NCBI GenBank assembly: GCA_022865905.1
Contig: JALHUM010000119.1
Span: forward strand, 1-46,635
DNA length: 46,635 bases
Direction of reading: 5' to 3'
Source: Anaerolineales bacterium
GTDB taxonomy: Bacteria > Chloroflexota > Anaerolineae > Anaerolineales > Villigracilaceae
Shown here: positions 9,898-19,827 of the stretch, piece after piece
Layout of the letters: each line of letters opens with the position of its first letter
Position numbering within the stretch: position 1 is the stretch's first letter
The notes under the pieces: model-generated
Database searches by the model: none
The model's input: only the letters and a program-made list of their open reading frames with translations
Told to the model about the DNA's origin: nothing
Program-made: the position numbers and the translations under genes

Positions 9898-11019
9898 TCA
9901 TCTCCTCTCGCCAGCCAGGGCGAGCAGTTGGTGGCCGATCTCGGCGGCAGCCTGCGGGTGGGACAGGTGGTTCATCGCCTCGCGCATGGATTTCATTTTG
10001 GTGGGATTCTTGAGCAAATCTTTCACTGCTGGAATGAGTTTCTCGGATAATGGTCGCTGATTGCGCGACCTTAATTGCGCATCTTCGATCATGACCGCTG
10101 CACCGCGCTTGACCAGGTAATCAGCGTTGACCTTTTGGTAGCGCCAGGCATAGGGGTAGGGGATCAGGATGGCTGGAAGGCCATAGAGGGGCAACTCGCC
10201 CAGCGTGGAGGCCCCAGCGCGCGAGACTGCCAGGTCGGCAGCCGCCAGCGTGGCGCCCATCTCCTCGTGCAGGTACGGGAAGGCGTGGTGGCGAGCGGCC
10301 TGTGTCTTGGAAAGGTTCTCGCGAGCGGCCTGGACATTCGGCCAGTCCAATTCGCCGCTGATGTGGACAACCTGTGCAAGTTCCAGCAGGGCGGGAAGGT
10401 TTTGGCACACGGCGTTGTTGATTGAGCGTGCGCCCTGGCTGCCGCCGAAAACTAAAAGGACAGGTAGATCATTATCGAGGCCTAGCTTCTTGAGGGCATC
10501 CTTACGCGTCCAGTTGGCGAGACCGGCGCGGGTCGGGTAACCGGTGAAGACAGTCTGTGCCCGGGGCGAGAAGTATTTGCGCGAGTCCTCAGCGGTGAGG
10601 GCGATGCGGTCCGCGAAGCGGGCCAGGGTCTTGAGCGCCAGTCCCGGCTCGATATCCGGTACGTACAGCAGGGTCGGGATTTTCCAGCCAGCCAATGCCA
10701 TTGGCACGGCTACATACCCGCCAGTGAAGAACAGCACGTCTGGCTTGAACTGGCGCAAGATGCGCCGCGAGGAGAAATAGCCGCGCCGCAACTGCCCAAG
10801 ATTGCGGGGCAGTTGTTCAAGACCCACGCCGTGTACGCCAGCGGCCGGGATGGCCTGGAAGGGGATGCCAGCGCGCTTAATCAGCGCAGCCTCCATGCCG
10901 CCTTCTCCGCCTACCCACAAAACGTTCAACGCTGCTCCTTCAATGTTCAACGTCTCAAGCACGGCGAGCGCGGGATACACGCCGCCGCCGGTCCCGCCGG
11001 CGCAGATCAGCAGACGCAC
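9898..11019 (-). CDS. murG: UDP-GlcNAc:lipid I N-acetylglucosaminyltransferase (GTG start proposed; ORF extends to 11058)
   Basis: VRLLICAGGTGGGVYPALAVLE, GGSQGARSINN, SRAGASTLGEL. Confidence 0.95.
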   Translation of the reverse strand: MRLLICAGGTGGGVYPALAVLETLNIEGAALNVLWVGGEGGMEAALIKRAGIPFQAIPAAGVHGVGLEQLPRNLGQLRRGYFSSRRILRQFKPDVLFFTGGYVAVPMALAGWKIPTLLYVPDIEPGLALKTLARFADRIALTAEDSRKYFSPRAQTVFTGYPTRAGLANWTRKDALKKLGLDNDLPVLLVFGGSQGARSINNAVCQNLPALLELAQVVHISGELDWPNVQAARENLSKTQAARHHAFPYLHEEMGATLAAADLAVSRAGASTLGELPLYGLPAILIPYPYAWRYQKVNADYLVKRGAAVMIEDAQLRSRNQRPLSEKLIPAVKDLLKNPTKMKSMREAMNHLSHPQAAAEIGHQLLALAGERR

Positions 11020-12193
11020 CGTACGACCTCCATTCTTCGGTGACCGGTCCACTTTCACTGGTCTGCCGAGAGATGTTCAATAAAATACCGATTGCTGCAA
11101 GCGTTGAAATCAAGTTAGAACCGCCTGCGCTTATGAACGGAAGGGCATTACCCGCGAAGGGCAGCAAACCAACCATGACCGCCATATTGATGAAAGCCTC
11201 GATGGTGATCCAGAATGTCAGGCCTGCGGCCAGGAGCGCGCCCAGCGAATCGGGGGCTTTCGCCGCGATCTTCAGCCCGCGCCACAGCAGCAGACCATAG
11301 AAGCCGACCAACGTCAGTGCGCCGAGCAGGCCCAATTCCTCGACGACCACGGCGAAGATGCTATCGGTCGGCGCGACCGGCAGCCCGGTCCACTTGCCGC
11401 TGCCGCGCCCGATGCCGACCCCAAACCAGCCGCCGCGGATGATGGCGCCCAGCGAGAGGCGCACCTGATCGGTGCTTTGCAACGGGTCCTTCAAGCCGGT
11501 GATGTACGAACTCAACCTGTTGCGCCCGGTGCTGCTGAGCTGCACGACCAACGCGCCGGCTAGCAAGGCGATGATCATGAAAAGGACAATTTGCCGCAAA
11601 TCGCCGCCGGCCAGAAAGAAGAGCAATCCACCCAGGATGAAAATGGTAAAGGTGGCGCTCAAATCCGGCTCGAGGTAGATCAGGCCGCCGAGGATGCCCA
11701 GGATAACGGCGAGAGGGAAGAGTCCCAATTCTATGTTTTGGAGATAATTTCGTTTGCTGTACAGCCAGACCGAGAGATAAACCACTATGGCGAGTTTTGC
11801 CAGTTCTGAAGGCTGGACCGAGCCGCCGAGCAAGGATCGCACTGCGCCGAAGCGAGCCTGGTTATTGAACAGCACGCTGACGAGCAGGACGATCGTGACG
11901 CCCATCAGCGGAAGGGCATATTTTTGCCACAGGTGATAGTCCATGCGGGCCAGGATGAAGGCAATGCCTGTTCCGACGATCATCCATAACACCTGCTTGT
12001 TGAACATGTAGTAAGGTTTATCGTAGACGAATAGAGAAAAATCCGTGCTTGCGGAAAAGACCATCAGCAAGCCAAAGACCGTCAATGCAATGGCAACCAC
12101 CAGCAGAGGCAGATCAATATTCGTCGGTTTTGGCCGGCGAATAACGGCTGCTTGGCTCTTGGCAGCCTGGTTTACGAAAGTTCCGATACCCAT
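10955..12193 (-). CDS. ftsW: Lipid II polymerase / cell division protein FtsW
   Basis: SEDS family: multi-TM, FGAVRSLLGGSVQPSELAKLAIVVYLS, GGSNLISTLAAIGILLNISRQ. Confidence 0.95.
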   Translation of the reverse strand: MGIGTFVNQAAKSQAAVIRRPKPTNIDLPLLVVAIALTVFGLLMVFSASTDFSLFVYDKPYYMFNKQVLWMIVGTGIAFILARMDYHLWQKYALPLMGVTIVLLVSVLFNNQARFGAVRSLLGGSVQPSELAKLAIVVYLSVWLYSKRNYLQNIELGLFPLAVILGILGGLIYLEPDLSATFTIFILGGLLFFLAGGDLRQIVLFMIIALLAGALVVQLSSTGRNRLSSYITGLKDPLQSTDQVRLSLGAIIRGGWFGVGIGRGSGKWTGLPVAPTDSIFAVVVEELGLLGALTLVGFYGLLLWRGLKIAAKAPDSLGALLAAGLTFWITIEAFINMAVMVGLLPFAGNALPFISAGGSNLISTLAAIGILLNISRQTSESGPVTEEWRSYGASADLRRRDRRRRVSRARRA

Positions 12194-13626
12194 GTGCGAA
12201 AAACCTCCCCGCGCTCTTCAAAGTCGCGGAATTCGTCGAAACTGGTTCCGCCCGGCGAAAGCAGGACGACATCTCCCGGCTCTGCGGTATGGGCCGCTGC
12301 CTGAACAGCCTCTTTCAAACCTGAGCAGTGTGCCAGCGTGTACGGGCGTTTCCCCCCGTATTGCGAAGGGAGACCCAGGACAGGTGCTCCCAACGCGGCG
12401 TTGATCTTCTCTGCCGCCTCGCCGAACAAGACGACATGGTCAACTCGTTCATGCACCAGGGCAGCCAGCTCTTCCCAGAGCAGGTTCTTGTCCCGCCCGC
12501 CGAGCAGCAGCACGATTGGCTCGTCGAATGAGCGGATGGCAGCTATTGTCCGCTCCGGTGTGGTGGCGATGGAGTCGTTGTACCAGCGCGCCCCATTCCA
12601 CTCCCGCACAAGCTCCAGGCGATGCGCCACGCCGTGGAAATCCTGGATGCCGGCTTGGATCGCCTCGACTGGTATGCCGGCCGCGCAGGCAATCGCGCAG
12701 GCCGCTTGGACATTGAGCCGGTTGTGGTCGCCGCGTAATTGGATGTCACACTCGTTCAGCAGGGCGGTCTCGCCGTCTTTCGTGCGCAGGTAGATCACGC
12801 CCTGGCGGACGAAAGTCCCCTGGCCGCTGGCCGGCATTGGGCTGAAGCCGAAGGAATACAGACGACCGCGCACTTCGGTGCTCAGGCTCCAGGCGCCGGG
12901 ATCGTCGCGACCCAAGATGGCGGTATCCTGATCGGTCTGGAATTGGAGGATGCGGGCTTTGGCGGCTGTATAAGCCTCCATTGTCCCGTGCCGGTCTAGG
13001 TGGTTGGGCGTGACGTTCAGGAGAGCAGCGATGTCTGGCGAGATGGTCATCTGCTCCAGTTGAAAGCTCGAAATCTCCAGGATGGCGAGATCGTCTGGCT
13101 GCATGTCGTCCACGTAGTTGAGCAGCGGGTCACCGATGTTGCCTCCTACGAAGGCAGAAGGATGAGGGAGGACATTTGAATCAGCTTTTTCTTCAGCTTT
13201 CATCCTTCTGATTCCATCCTTTTCCTTAATCGCCATGCGTCCTACCAATGTCGTCGTGGTCGTCTTGCCGGCTGAGCCGGTGATCCCAATGGTGCGGGAG
13301 GTGACGATTTCCATGAAAATCTGCGTATCGTTAGTGAGCGGGATGCCACGCTTGATCGCCTCGGCCACGATCAGATTGGCGAGCGGCACGCCGCCGGAAA
13401 GACATACCACGTCGGCGCCGTCGAGCAGTTCGATTGGGTGCCCGCCCAGCGCCCAGGTCACGGGCAGGTCAGCCAGGGTGGCTTGAGCGGCGCGCATCGC
13501 CTCGCTGGACTGGCGGTCGTTCACGGTCACGCGCGCCCCGTGACGCGTCAACCAGCGCGCCAAAGCCTGTCCCTGGCGGCCGCCGCCCAGTATCAGTACA
13601 CGCTTTCCTTTCCAGTTGGTTTTCAT
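12172..13626 (-). CDS. murD: UDP-N-acetylmuramoylalanine--D-glutamate ligase
   Basis: RVLILGGGRQGQALARWL, GITGSAGKTTTTTLVG, NHLDRHGTMEAYTAAK, LLLGGRDKN, SPGGTSFDEFRDFEERGEVF. Confidence 0.96.
   Translation of the reverse strand: MKTNWKGKRVLILGGGRQGQALARWLTRHGARVTVNDRQSSEAMRAAQATLADLPVTWALGGHPIELLDGADVVCLSGGVPLANLIVAEAIKRGIPLTNDTQIFMEIVTSRTIGITGSAGKTTTTTLVGRMAIKEKDGIRRMKAEEKADSNVLPHPSAFVGGNIGDPLLNYVDDMQPDDLAILEISSFQLEQMTISPDIAALLNVTPNHLDRHGTMEAYTAAKARILQFQTDQDTAILGRDDPGAWSLSTEVRGRLYSFGFSPMPASGQGTFVRQGVIYLRTKDGETALLNECDIQLRGDHNRLNVQAACAIACAAGIPVEAIQAGIQDFHGVAHRLELVREWNGARWYNDSIATTPERTIAAIRSFDEPIVLLLGGRDKNLLWEELAALVHERVDHVVLFGEAAEKINAALGAPVLGLPSQYGGKRPYTLAHCSGLKEAVQAAAHTAEPGDVVLLSPGGTSFDEFRDFEERGEVFRTWVSELS
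13155..13210. repeat. Inverted-repeat element inside murD
   Basis: CAGAAGGATGA (13155-13165) / TCATCCTTCTG (13200-13210), perfect 11-bp arms. Confidence 0.65.
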
Positions 13627-13651
13627 TCTGTCAGTCGTTTCAAACTTTTTT

Positions 13652-13703
13652 CGTACAACGTAATTCGTAAAACGTAAGATCGTTACATTTCACGTTTTGC
13701 GTT
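13652..13703. repeat. 7-bp tandem array with inverted second half between murD and mraY
   Basis: CGTACAA|CGTAATT|CGTAAAA|CGTAAGA then TTACATT|TCACGTT|TTGCGTT. Confidence 0.65.
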
Positions 13704-14695
13704 CACACCAACGCCAATCCAATACCGATCATGGCTCCGAGCAGACCGATCAGCCAAAAGCGTTGCACGATCTGCGTTTCGCTCCAACCGAGCAGCTCGA
13801 CGTGCAGGTGGACGGGTGCCATCTTGAAGAAGCGCCCTCCGTGAGTTAATTTGAAATAGGCGATCTGGATGACGACGCTCAGGGCTTCGCTAACCGGGAT
13901 GACGGCAATGAGAGGCAGCAGCGCCCATTGGCCGGTCATCAGCGCGACGACCGCCAGCGTAGCGCCTAGCGAAAGGGAACCGGTATCTCCCATGATGAGC
14001 TGCGCCGGGTGGACATTGAACCACAAGAAGCCGAATAGCGCGCCGATCATCGTGAAGCAGAAACGCGCCAGGAAGACTTGACCTTGCAGCAGCGCGATGC
14101 CTCCGTAAGCTGCAAAGGCGGTGGCAGCGATCAGCCCGGCCAGCCCGTCCAGGCCATCGGTGAAATTGATCGCATTGGACATACTGACGATGATAAAGGC
14201 CGCGACGGGAACGTACCAGATGCCCAGATCGAGCGTGAATGGGATGCCCGGTAAGATGACATCTGGGGCCTTGAGCAAATATTTGAGCACCCATGCCAGC
14301 CCTAGAGCCAGCAGCACTTGCGTCATGAACTTCGTGCGGATGCGCATCCCCTCGCCCTTGCGTTTGCCGCGAATACCTTCCCAGTCGTCTATGCCACCCA
14401 GGATGGCATAAGCGACCATTGCCATCAGCGGAACGAGCACAGAGCGCCCCAGCAGCCTCATGCCAGCCAGCGCCACTGCGTTGAGCAAAATGGTCACGAT
14501 TGCGACGGGTATGATAATCATCACGCCGCCCATGGTGGGGGTGCCCATCTTGATAAAATGGTTGGCTGGTTCTTCCACGCGGATCTGTTTGCCAATATTG
14601 AAGTGTCTCAGGATGCGCAGCAGGGGGCCGCCCCAGATGACGGTCATCATGAAGCTCAACCCGGCCAGGCTTAGCGCCATCGTAGAGTCGTTCAT
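13703..14695 (-). CDS. mraY: Phospho-N-acetylmuramoyl-pentapeptide-transferase
   Basis: GTPTMGGVMII, NAINFTDGLDGLAGL, MGDTGSLSLGATLA; ATG at 14695 overlaps the murF stop (ATGA). Confidence 0.96.
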   Translation of the reverse strand: MNDSTMALSLAGLSFMMTVIWGGPLLRILRHFNIGKQIRVEEPANHFIKMGTPTMGGVMIIIPVAIVTILLNAVALAGMRLLGRSVLVPLMAMVAYAILGGIDDWEGIRGKRKGEGMRIRTKFMTQVLLALGLAWVLKYLLKAPDVILPGIPFTLDLGIWYVPVAAFIIVSMSNAINFTDGLDGLAGLIAATAFAAYGGIALLQGQVFLARFCFTMIGALFGFLWFNVHPAQLIMGDTGSLSLGATLAVVALMTGQWALLPLIAVIPVSEALSVVIQIAYFKLTHGGRFFKMAPVHLHVELLGWSETQIVQRFWLIGLLGAMIGIGLALV

Positions 14696-16152
14696 GGTTG
14701 AACCTCCAGCGCGGCGACGATGCGATCCATGCGGATGCCATGTGAACCTTTGATCAGAACAACGTCCTTTCCGGTGAGATGTTCGTGCAGCCATTTGACG
14801 GCCTGTTCGGTGTTTTCACACTCGACAACTCTACTGGACCTCAGGCCGGTTCGCCGCGCCGCGGCCGCAATCATGCGCCCAAGCTCGCCCACGGTAACCA
14901 GCATTTCGGCTACCCTGGCTGCCCGCACGCCGATCATCTCGTGTCCCTGCTGCTCGTACGGACCAAGCTCGAGCATATCACCCAGCACGGCCACCTTACG
15001 GCCATCCAATTCAGAAAGCAGGTTGAGCGCCGCCAGCGTGGACTCGGGCGAGGCGTTGTAAGTGTCGTCCAGGAGCAGGGCACCGCTTTGGCTGCGCACG
15101 GCGACCAGGCGCAGTTGCGTAAGGCCTGAACGCAGTCCGCTTATGATCTCTTGCCAGGTCAGCCCATCCACCAGGCCGACGGCCGCCGCCCGCAGAGCCG
15201 TATGCACCGAGTGTTGGCCGATCATCGGCACGCGCATATGCAGGATTTCTTTGCTATAGTGCAGGCGGAAGCGTATGCCCTCCAACCCCAGGCCTTCCAC
15301 ATCATCGGCCCACAGGTCGGCGTTGGGATCCAGCCCGTAGAAGAAGACGCGCGCCTCCGTTTTTTCGGCCATCGGGCGCACGAGAGGGTCATCATAGTTC
15401 AAGACGGCGACGCCATCCGGCGAGGGGGGCAGGGCCTGAACCAACTCGGTTTTGCCGCGTACGATGGCCTCCTGCGAACCGGCGCGCTCAGCGTGGACGG
15501 TACCGACATTGGTCACCACGCCGATCTGCGGCAGGGCGATGTCGCACAAGAAGGTGATCTCGCCTGGGACGTAAAAACCCATCTCCAGAACGGCGCGCTC
15601 GTAACCTGCTCCAAGCCTCAAAATGGTGAGCGGCAGGCCGATCTCGTTATTGAGATTGCCGGGACTTTTCAGCGTGCGATAACGCTGGTTGAGCACCTCA
15701 GCGATCACTTCTTTGGTCGTGGATTTTCCCACGCTGCCGGTGATTCCCACCACGCGCAATTCCAGCTTGCGCCTCCAGAACCGGGCCGCCTGCTGCAAGG
15801 CCGAGAGTGCGTCCTCGACACGCAGGCAATAGGGAGGCTCCAGCCCGGCCAGCGCTGAAGCGTCGAAACCGGCGCGCAGGTCGAGGGTCGGGAACGGTTC
15901 GGGAAGATCGTGCTGGATGAAAGCAAAAGAAGCCCCTCGCTGGAAAGCCTCAGCCACGAAGTCGTGACCGTCCACACGCTCGCCAGGGATAGCGACGAAC
16001 AGCGCGCCAGGAATGATCTGCCTTGAATCAACTGTCGCCTCGGTGATGACCTGGGGGGGCATCTCGGGGCGGATGTTCGTCAGAGCTTCGATTACGTCAG
16101 CTAGGATCAGCAATTTGTCCTCACGGGCCTGCTGGTTGAAGGCGGACAACAT
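14692..16152 (-). CDS. murF: UDP-MurNAc-tripeptide--D-Ala-D-Ala ligase
   Basis: GITGSVGKSTTKEVIAEVL, SPGNLNNEIGLPLTILRL, DDTYNASPES. Confidence 0.93.
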   Translation of the reverse strand: MLSAFNQQAREDKLLILADVIEALTNIRPEMPPQVITEATVDSRQIIPGALFVAIPGERVDGHDFVAEAFQRGASFAFIQHDLPEPFPTLDLRAGFDASALAGLEPPYCLRVEDALSALQQAARFWRRKLELRVVGITGSVGKSTTKEVIAEVLNQRYRTLKSPGNLNNEIGLPLTILRLGAGYERAVLEMGFYVPGEITFLCDIALPQIGVVTNVGTVHAERAGSQEAIVRGKTELVQALPPSPDGVAVLNYDDPLVRPMAEKTEARVFFYGLDPNADLWADDVEGLGLEGIRFRLHYSKEILHMRVPMIGQHSVHTALRAAAVGLVDGLTWQEIISGLRSGLTQLRLVAVRSQSGALLLDDTYNASPESTLAALNLLSELDGRKVAVLGDMLELGPYEQQGHEMIGVRAARVAEMLVTVGELGRMIAAAARRTGLRSSRVVECENTEQAVKWLHEHLTGKDVVLIKGSHGIRMDRIVAALEVQP

Positions 16153-17872
16153 CGGGAGGAATTCCCATCAGCACCACGAGCTTTTCGACCACTTGCTTGA
16201 AGACCGGCGCTGCCACCTCTGAGCCCCAAATGGAAGTCTGCGGTTTTTCGAGCCAGACGTAGATCAGGAATTTCGGATCGTCCACCGGCCCCCAGCCGAC
16301 GAAAGAGGCATTGGTCGTGCTGCTGTCGTAAACCCCGTAGGGCGTAGGGATTTGCGCCGTGCCAGTCTTGCCGGCGATGTGGTAACCAGGGACGAGGGAG
16401 TTGGAAGATTCTTTTTCTAGTGAAATAGCCAGCATGTCGTTCAAAGTGTGAGCGGTGGCGGCCGAGATGGGCGATCCCGCGACCTGAGGGGAGATATTCT
16501 GCTGCCACCCATCCTGTACCATCGCAAGTACCAGGTGGGGATAGACCATCTTGCCATCGTTGGCGATGGCGGACGCGGCCATTACCATCTGAATGGGCGT
16601 GACCGACACGCCCTGGCCGAAGGCGTTTGTGCCCAGGTCAATCGGATACCAGTCACTGTCGCCGGGGAGTTTCAGATGGCCGGTCGCCTCGCCTGCCAGG
16701 TCAATACCTGTGGTATGGCCGATGCCGAACTTCTGCATGTAGCTGTAGAAGCTGTCGTTGCCCAATAGAGAGGCGACGTGGACCAGGCAGGTGTTGATTG
16801 AGTGCTGCAGGCAGCCGATCATATCCTGCTGGCCCCAAACAGTATTGTTCCAATTACGGATAGCGACGCCCCCTATCAGGTTGATGCCGCTGTCCCAGTA
16901 GGTGTCTTCTGGTTTAACTACGCCTTTGTCCAGCGCGGCGGCCATGGTCAGGATCTTGTAGACGGAGCCAGGTTCGTAGGCCTGGCTGATAGCCCGATCG
17001 AAGGGCGTCTCGCCGGGGAAGATTTCCTTGAATCTCGAGTATTCGTTCAGATTCATGTGCGGCGTGACGGCCAGGGCCAGGATCTCACCGGTTTTCGGAT
17101 CCATAACGACCACCGTGCCGGATGCCGCGCCGGTATTGAGGATGGCCGCGTCGAGGATCTCCTCGACAGAGGCCTGGACCTCCCGGTCGAGGGTCAGGAT
17201 CAGTGTCACGCCTGGCGGGATGTTTGGCAATTCCTCGGCCCGGTTTGGGTCAGCCGAGACCCAAACCTTGACCGGTACGCCGGCCAGGAGGCTGTTATAT
17301 TTCTCCTCGACGCCGTAATAGCCAACGCCCTCCTGGGTCACGAAGCCGATTATGTTGGCTGCCAGAGAGCCTTCGGGATAAGTGCGCACCAGGTGAGGTT
17401 CGGAATTCAGCCCTTCCAAGGTTTGATCGCGCGGTTTATCTTTCACCGATTCCTGCAAATCCATGAGTGCTTTCTCTTCATCTGAGGAGGCGAAATTGTC
17501 TAATACAATGTAACGGAGTTCTTCGGGAGGTTGGGTGATCCAGTTCAAGACGGTGGCGAAATCGAGGTCGAGGTAGACGCTGGCGGCCAGGGCGATTGTG
17601 TTCGCGTTGGCATACTCATTCTCATTAAGTACCTGGAGATCCACGCCGACTTCGTAGACAATCTTATTGCCAGCCAGTAGGTGACCTTTGAGGTCGAGTA
17701 TCTCACCCCGAGCCGGGTAGAAAGTTTGTACGCCTCCGCCAGGATCTTTGTCGAGGATCGCTTTCGCCTCCGCGCTGTGCTGGATGCGGAGAATCTGGAC
17801 CAGGATGCTGAAGCCGAAAACGACCAGCATGATCTGCACAGTCACGTAACGCCACGTGTGCGGATTTTTCAA
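16121..17872 (-). CDS. Penicillin-binding protein, FtsI/PBP2 class transpeptidase
   Basis: Single TM, SQAYEPGSVYKILTMAAALD (SxxK), KTGTAQIP motif, division cluster context. Confidence 0.93.
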   Translation of the reverse strand: MKNPHTWRYVTVQIMLVVFGFSILVQILRIQHSAEAKAILDKDPGGGVQTFYPARGEILDLKGHLLAGNKIVYEVGVDLQVLNENEYANANTIALAASVYLDLDFATVLNWITQPPEELRYIVLDNFASSDEEKALMDLQESVKDKPRDQTLEGLNSEPHLVRTYPEGSLAANIIGFVTQEGVGYYGVEEKYNSLLAGVPVKVWVSADPNRAEELPNIPPGVTLILTLDREVQASVEEILDAAILNTGAASGTVVVMDPKTGEILALAVTPHMNLNEYSRFKEIFPGETPFDRAISQAYEPGSVYKILTMAAALDKGVVKPEDTYWDSGINLIGGVAIRNWNNTVWGQQDMIGCLQHSINTCLVHVASLLGNDSFYSYMQKFGIGHTTGIDLAGEATGHLKLPGDSDWYPIDLGTNAFGQGVSVTPIQMVMAASAIANDGKMVYPHLVLAMVQDGWQQNISPQVAGSPISAATAHTLNDMLAISLEKESSNSLVPGYHIAGKTGTAQIPTPYGVYDSSTTNASFVGWGPVDDPKFLIYVWLEKPQTSIWGSEVAAPVFKQVVEKLVVLMGIPPDVVRLQPAGP

Positions 17873-18339
17873 GGCTGACCTCCTGCTGCTGAGGGAGCGG
17901 ATGGCACCCTCTCAATGAACCAATCGAAGAGCGACCGTGTGTATTCCGGCGGGATGACCGGTGCAGATGAATGAGTCTCTTGGGGGGCCATGTTGATGGC
18001 TGGCGGGGGCGCGTACCCGCTCACCGGCACATAAGTGATCTCGGCCGGGTCCACCGGATAGAAGCCGATCGCGATCGCCAGCTCCTTCATCTCTTGAGCC
18101 GAGGTCAGCGCGGCCAGTTGAGACTCCAGGTTGGCATTGACGCGCTCGCCGCTGCGGATCGCCGCCTCAAGGCTTTGGATCTTACGTCCCGTTAGGGCAG
18201 CGCGTGCCGAGACACTCAGGTAAAGTCCGGCTACCAGGGCAACCGCCACCAAACCAAGCACGAACAGGACGAGCCACTGGAGCTGGACTCGCCAGGAGGC
18301 CTGTCGGTATTTCTGGACGAAATGCGAGATATTATTCAT
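17869..18339 (-). CDS. FtsL-like / septum formation initiator-like protein
   Basis: One TM followed by a coiled-coil-like region, between rsmH and pbp. Confidence 0.6.
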   Translation of the reverse strand: MNNISHFVQKYRQASWRVQLQWLVLFVLGLVAVALVAGLYLSVSARAALTGRKIQSLEAAIRSGERVNANLESQLAALTSAQEMKELAIAIGFYPVDPAEITYVPVSGYAPPPAINMAPQETHSSAPVIPPEYTRSLFDWFIERVPSAPSAAGGQP

Positions 18340-19288
18340 TGTTCACTGATGACTGATAACTGATTACTGGCAACTTCTCTGCTATTCTCAACTTGGTGCT
18401 GCGTGCACGCGGGTTCTGCTGGATTTCTTCGGCCGCCGGTTGGATTGGGCGGCGGGTGACTTCACGGATACTGGCTTTGTGCCCACAGGTGCAGATCGGC
18501 TGGCGGGGAGGGCAGATGCAATCCCGGCTCTCCTGGCGGTAGAATTGTTTTACGATGCGGTCTTCCAGCGAGTGGAAGGCGATGACCGCCAGCCGTCCGC
18601 CCGGCTCGAGAGCCTGCACGGCTTGCGGCAGGACGGCTTCGATGGACTTGAGTTCCTGGTTGACAGCGATGCGCAGGGCCTGGAAAGTTCGCGTGGCGGG
18701 ATGGATGCGACCGCGCTTCCCGCCGCTGGCTTTTACGATGATTTCGGCTAGCGCCTGGGTGCCGCTTACTGGTCGGGCGCGGACGATGGCCTGCGCTATG
18801 CGCCGAGCGGCGGGTTCCTCCCCGTAGCGGTAGATCACGCTGGCTAGCTCAACTTCGGGCAGGCCATTGACCAGCTCGGAGGCGGTGAGGGGGTTTGCCG
18901 GGTTGAAGCGCATATCGAGCGGGCCATCTGCCTGGAAGGAAAAGCCGCGCTCCGGCGTATCGAACGCCATCGAGGAGGCTCCCAAGTCGAGCAGGATGCC
19001 GTCTACAGGGGGCCAATCGAGGGCGGTCAGTTGATCGCCAAGGGTGGTGTACGAGGCCTGTATCAGACAGGCACGCTCTCCGAAGGGAGCGAGTCTCTGG
19101 CGGGCCAGTTCGAGCGCCTGGGGGTCCACATCCAGACCGAGCAACAGACCGTCGGGTGAGCTCGCGGCTAAAATCCCAGCTGCGTGCCCCCCCGCGCCGA
19201 GCGTCCCATCTACGTAACGCCCTCCGCTTTTCGGGTGCAAAGCGAGTATAATGTCATGGTAAAGGACAGGTTGGTGTGCTTCAGTCAT
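18332..19288 (-). CDS. rsmH: 16S rRNA (cytosine1402-N4)-methyltransferase
   Basis: HQPVLYHDIILAL, YVDGTLGAGGHA, DLGASSMAFDTPERGFSFQADGPLDMRF, FHSLEDRIVKQF. Confidence 0.96.
   Translation of the reverse strand: MTEAHQPVLYHDIILALHPKSGGRYVDGTLGAGGHAAGILAASSPDGLLLGLDVDPQALELARQRLAPFGERACLIQASYTTLGDQLTALDWPPVDGILLDLGASSMAFDTPERGFSFQADGPLDMRFNPANPLTASELVNGLPEVELASVIYRYGEEPAARRIAQAIVRARPVSGTQALAEIIVKASGGKRGRIHPATRTFQALRIAVNQELKSIEAVLPQAVQALEPGGRLAVIAFHSLEDRIVKQFYRQESRDCICPPRQPICTCGHKASIREVTRRPIQPAAEEIQQNPRARSTKLRIAEKLPVISYQSSVNNE
18338..18372. repeat. 7-bp tandem array spanning rsmH 3' end / ftsL start
   Basis: ATTGTTC|ACTGATG|ACTGATA|ACTGATT|ACTGGCA. Confidence 0.7.
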
Positions 19289-19742
19289 TCTTATGGCTTG
19301 AGAGATCGAGAGTAGCCAGGCGTTGCGTGTTGGCCTCGGTATCCTGGATTTGAACGATCTGCTCGTTCCACAATTCCGGCGTCCAGATTTCGAAGTAATC
19401 GCCCTGGCCGACGACGAAGGCTTCGTTATTCAGGTCAATGAAAGCCCGCAGGCTTTGCGGTACCAGGATGCGCCCGAGCTTGTCGGCCTCGACCGAATAA
19501 GCCGTAGCCAGGATCTGGCGACGCAGCAAGCGGACTTTCGGATCTGCCAGGTTCATCGCATCCAGGCGTTGATAGACCTCTTCGAAGTAAGCAATTGTTG
19601 AAACCATCAAACAGCGGTCGAAGCCCTGGGTGATGAAAGCACCCCCTGCCAACAGATCTCGGAAGCGCGCCGGGATCGTGAGCCGACCTTTTTCGTCCAG
19701 CGAGTGTTGATATGTGCCCAGGAACTTTTGCAAGAGGAACAT
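19281..19742 (-). CDS. mraZ: Transcriptional regulator MraZ
   Basis: FLGTYQHSLDEKGRLTIPARFRDLL, DKLGRILVPQSLR. Confidence 0.96.
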   Translation of the reverse strand: MFLLQKFLGTYQHSLDEKGRLTIPARFRDLLAGGAFITQGFDRCLMVSTIAYFEEVYQRLDAMNLADPKVRLLRRQILATAYSVEADKLGRILVPQSLRAFIDLNNEAFVVGQGDYFEIWTPELWNEQIVQIQDTEANTQRLATLDLSSHKND

Positions 19743-19793
19743 TAGTTCTAATATCTCCTAAAAAGCGGCGAACGCCGGGAATGTTGGCGTCCT

Positions 19794-19817
19794 CCACAAT
19801 TTACCACTTTTATCCAC
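19794..19817 (-). promoter_or_regulatory. MraZ-box-like direct repeats
   Basis: Minus strand GTGGATAAAA GTGGTAAATT GTGG: three GTGG at exact 10-nt period (CCAC at 19794, 19804, 19814). Confidence 0.8.
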
Positions 19818-19827
19818 TTATGACCCT

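Noticed and set aside
15151-15858. 235-aa plus-strand ORF opposite murF
   Set aside because: Antisense shadow within a recognised mur gene.
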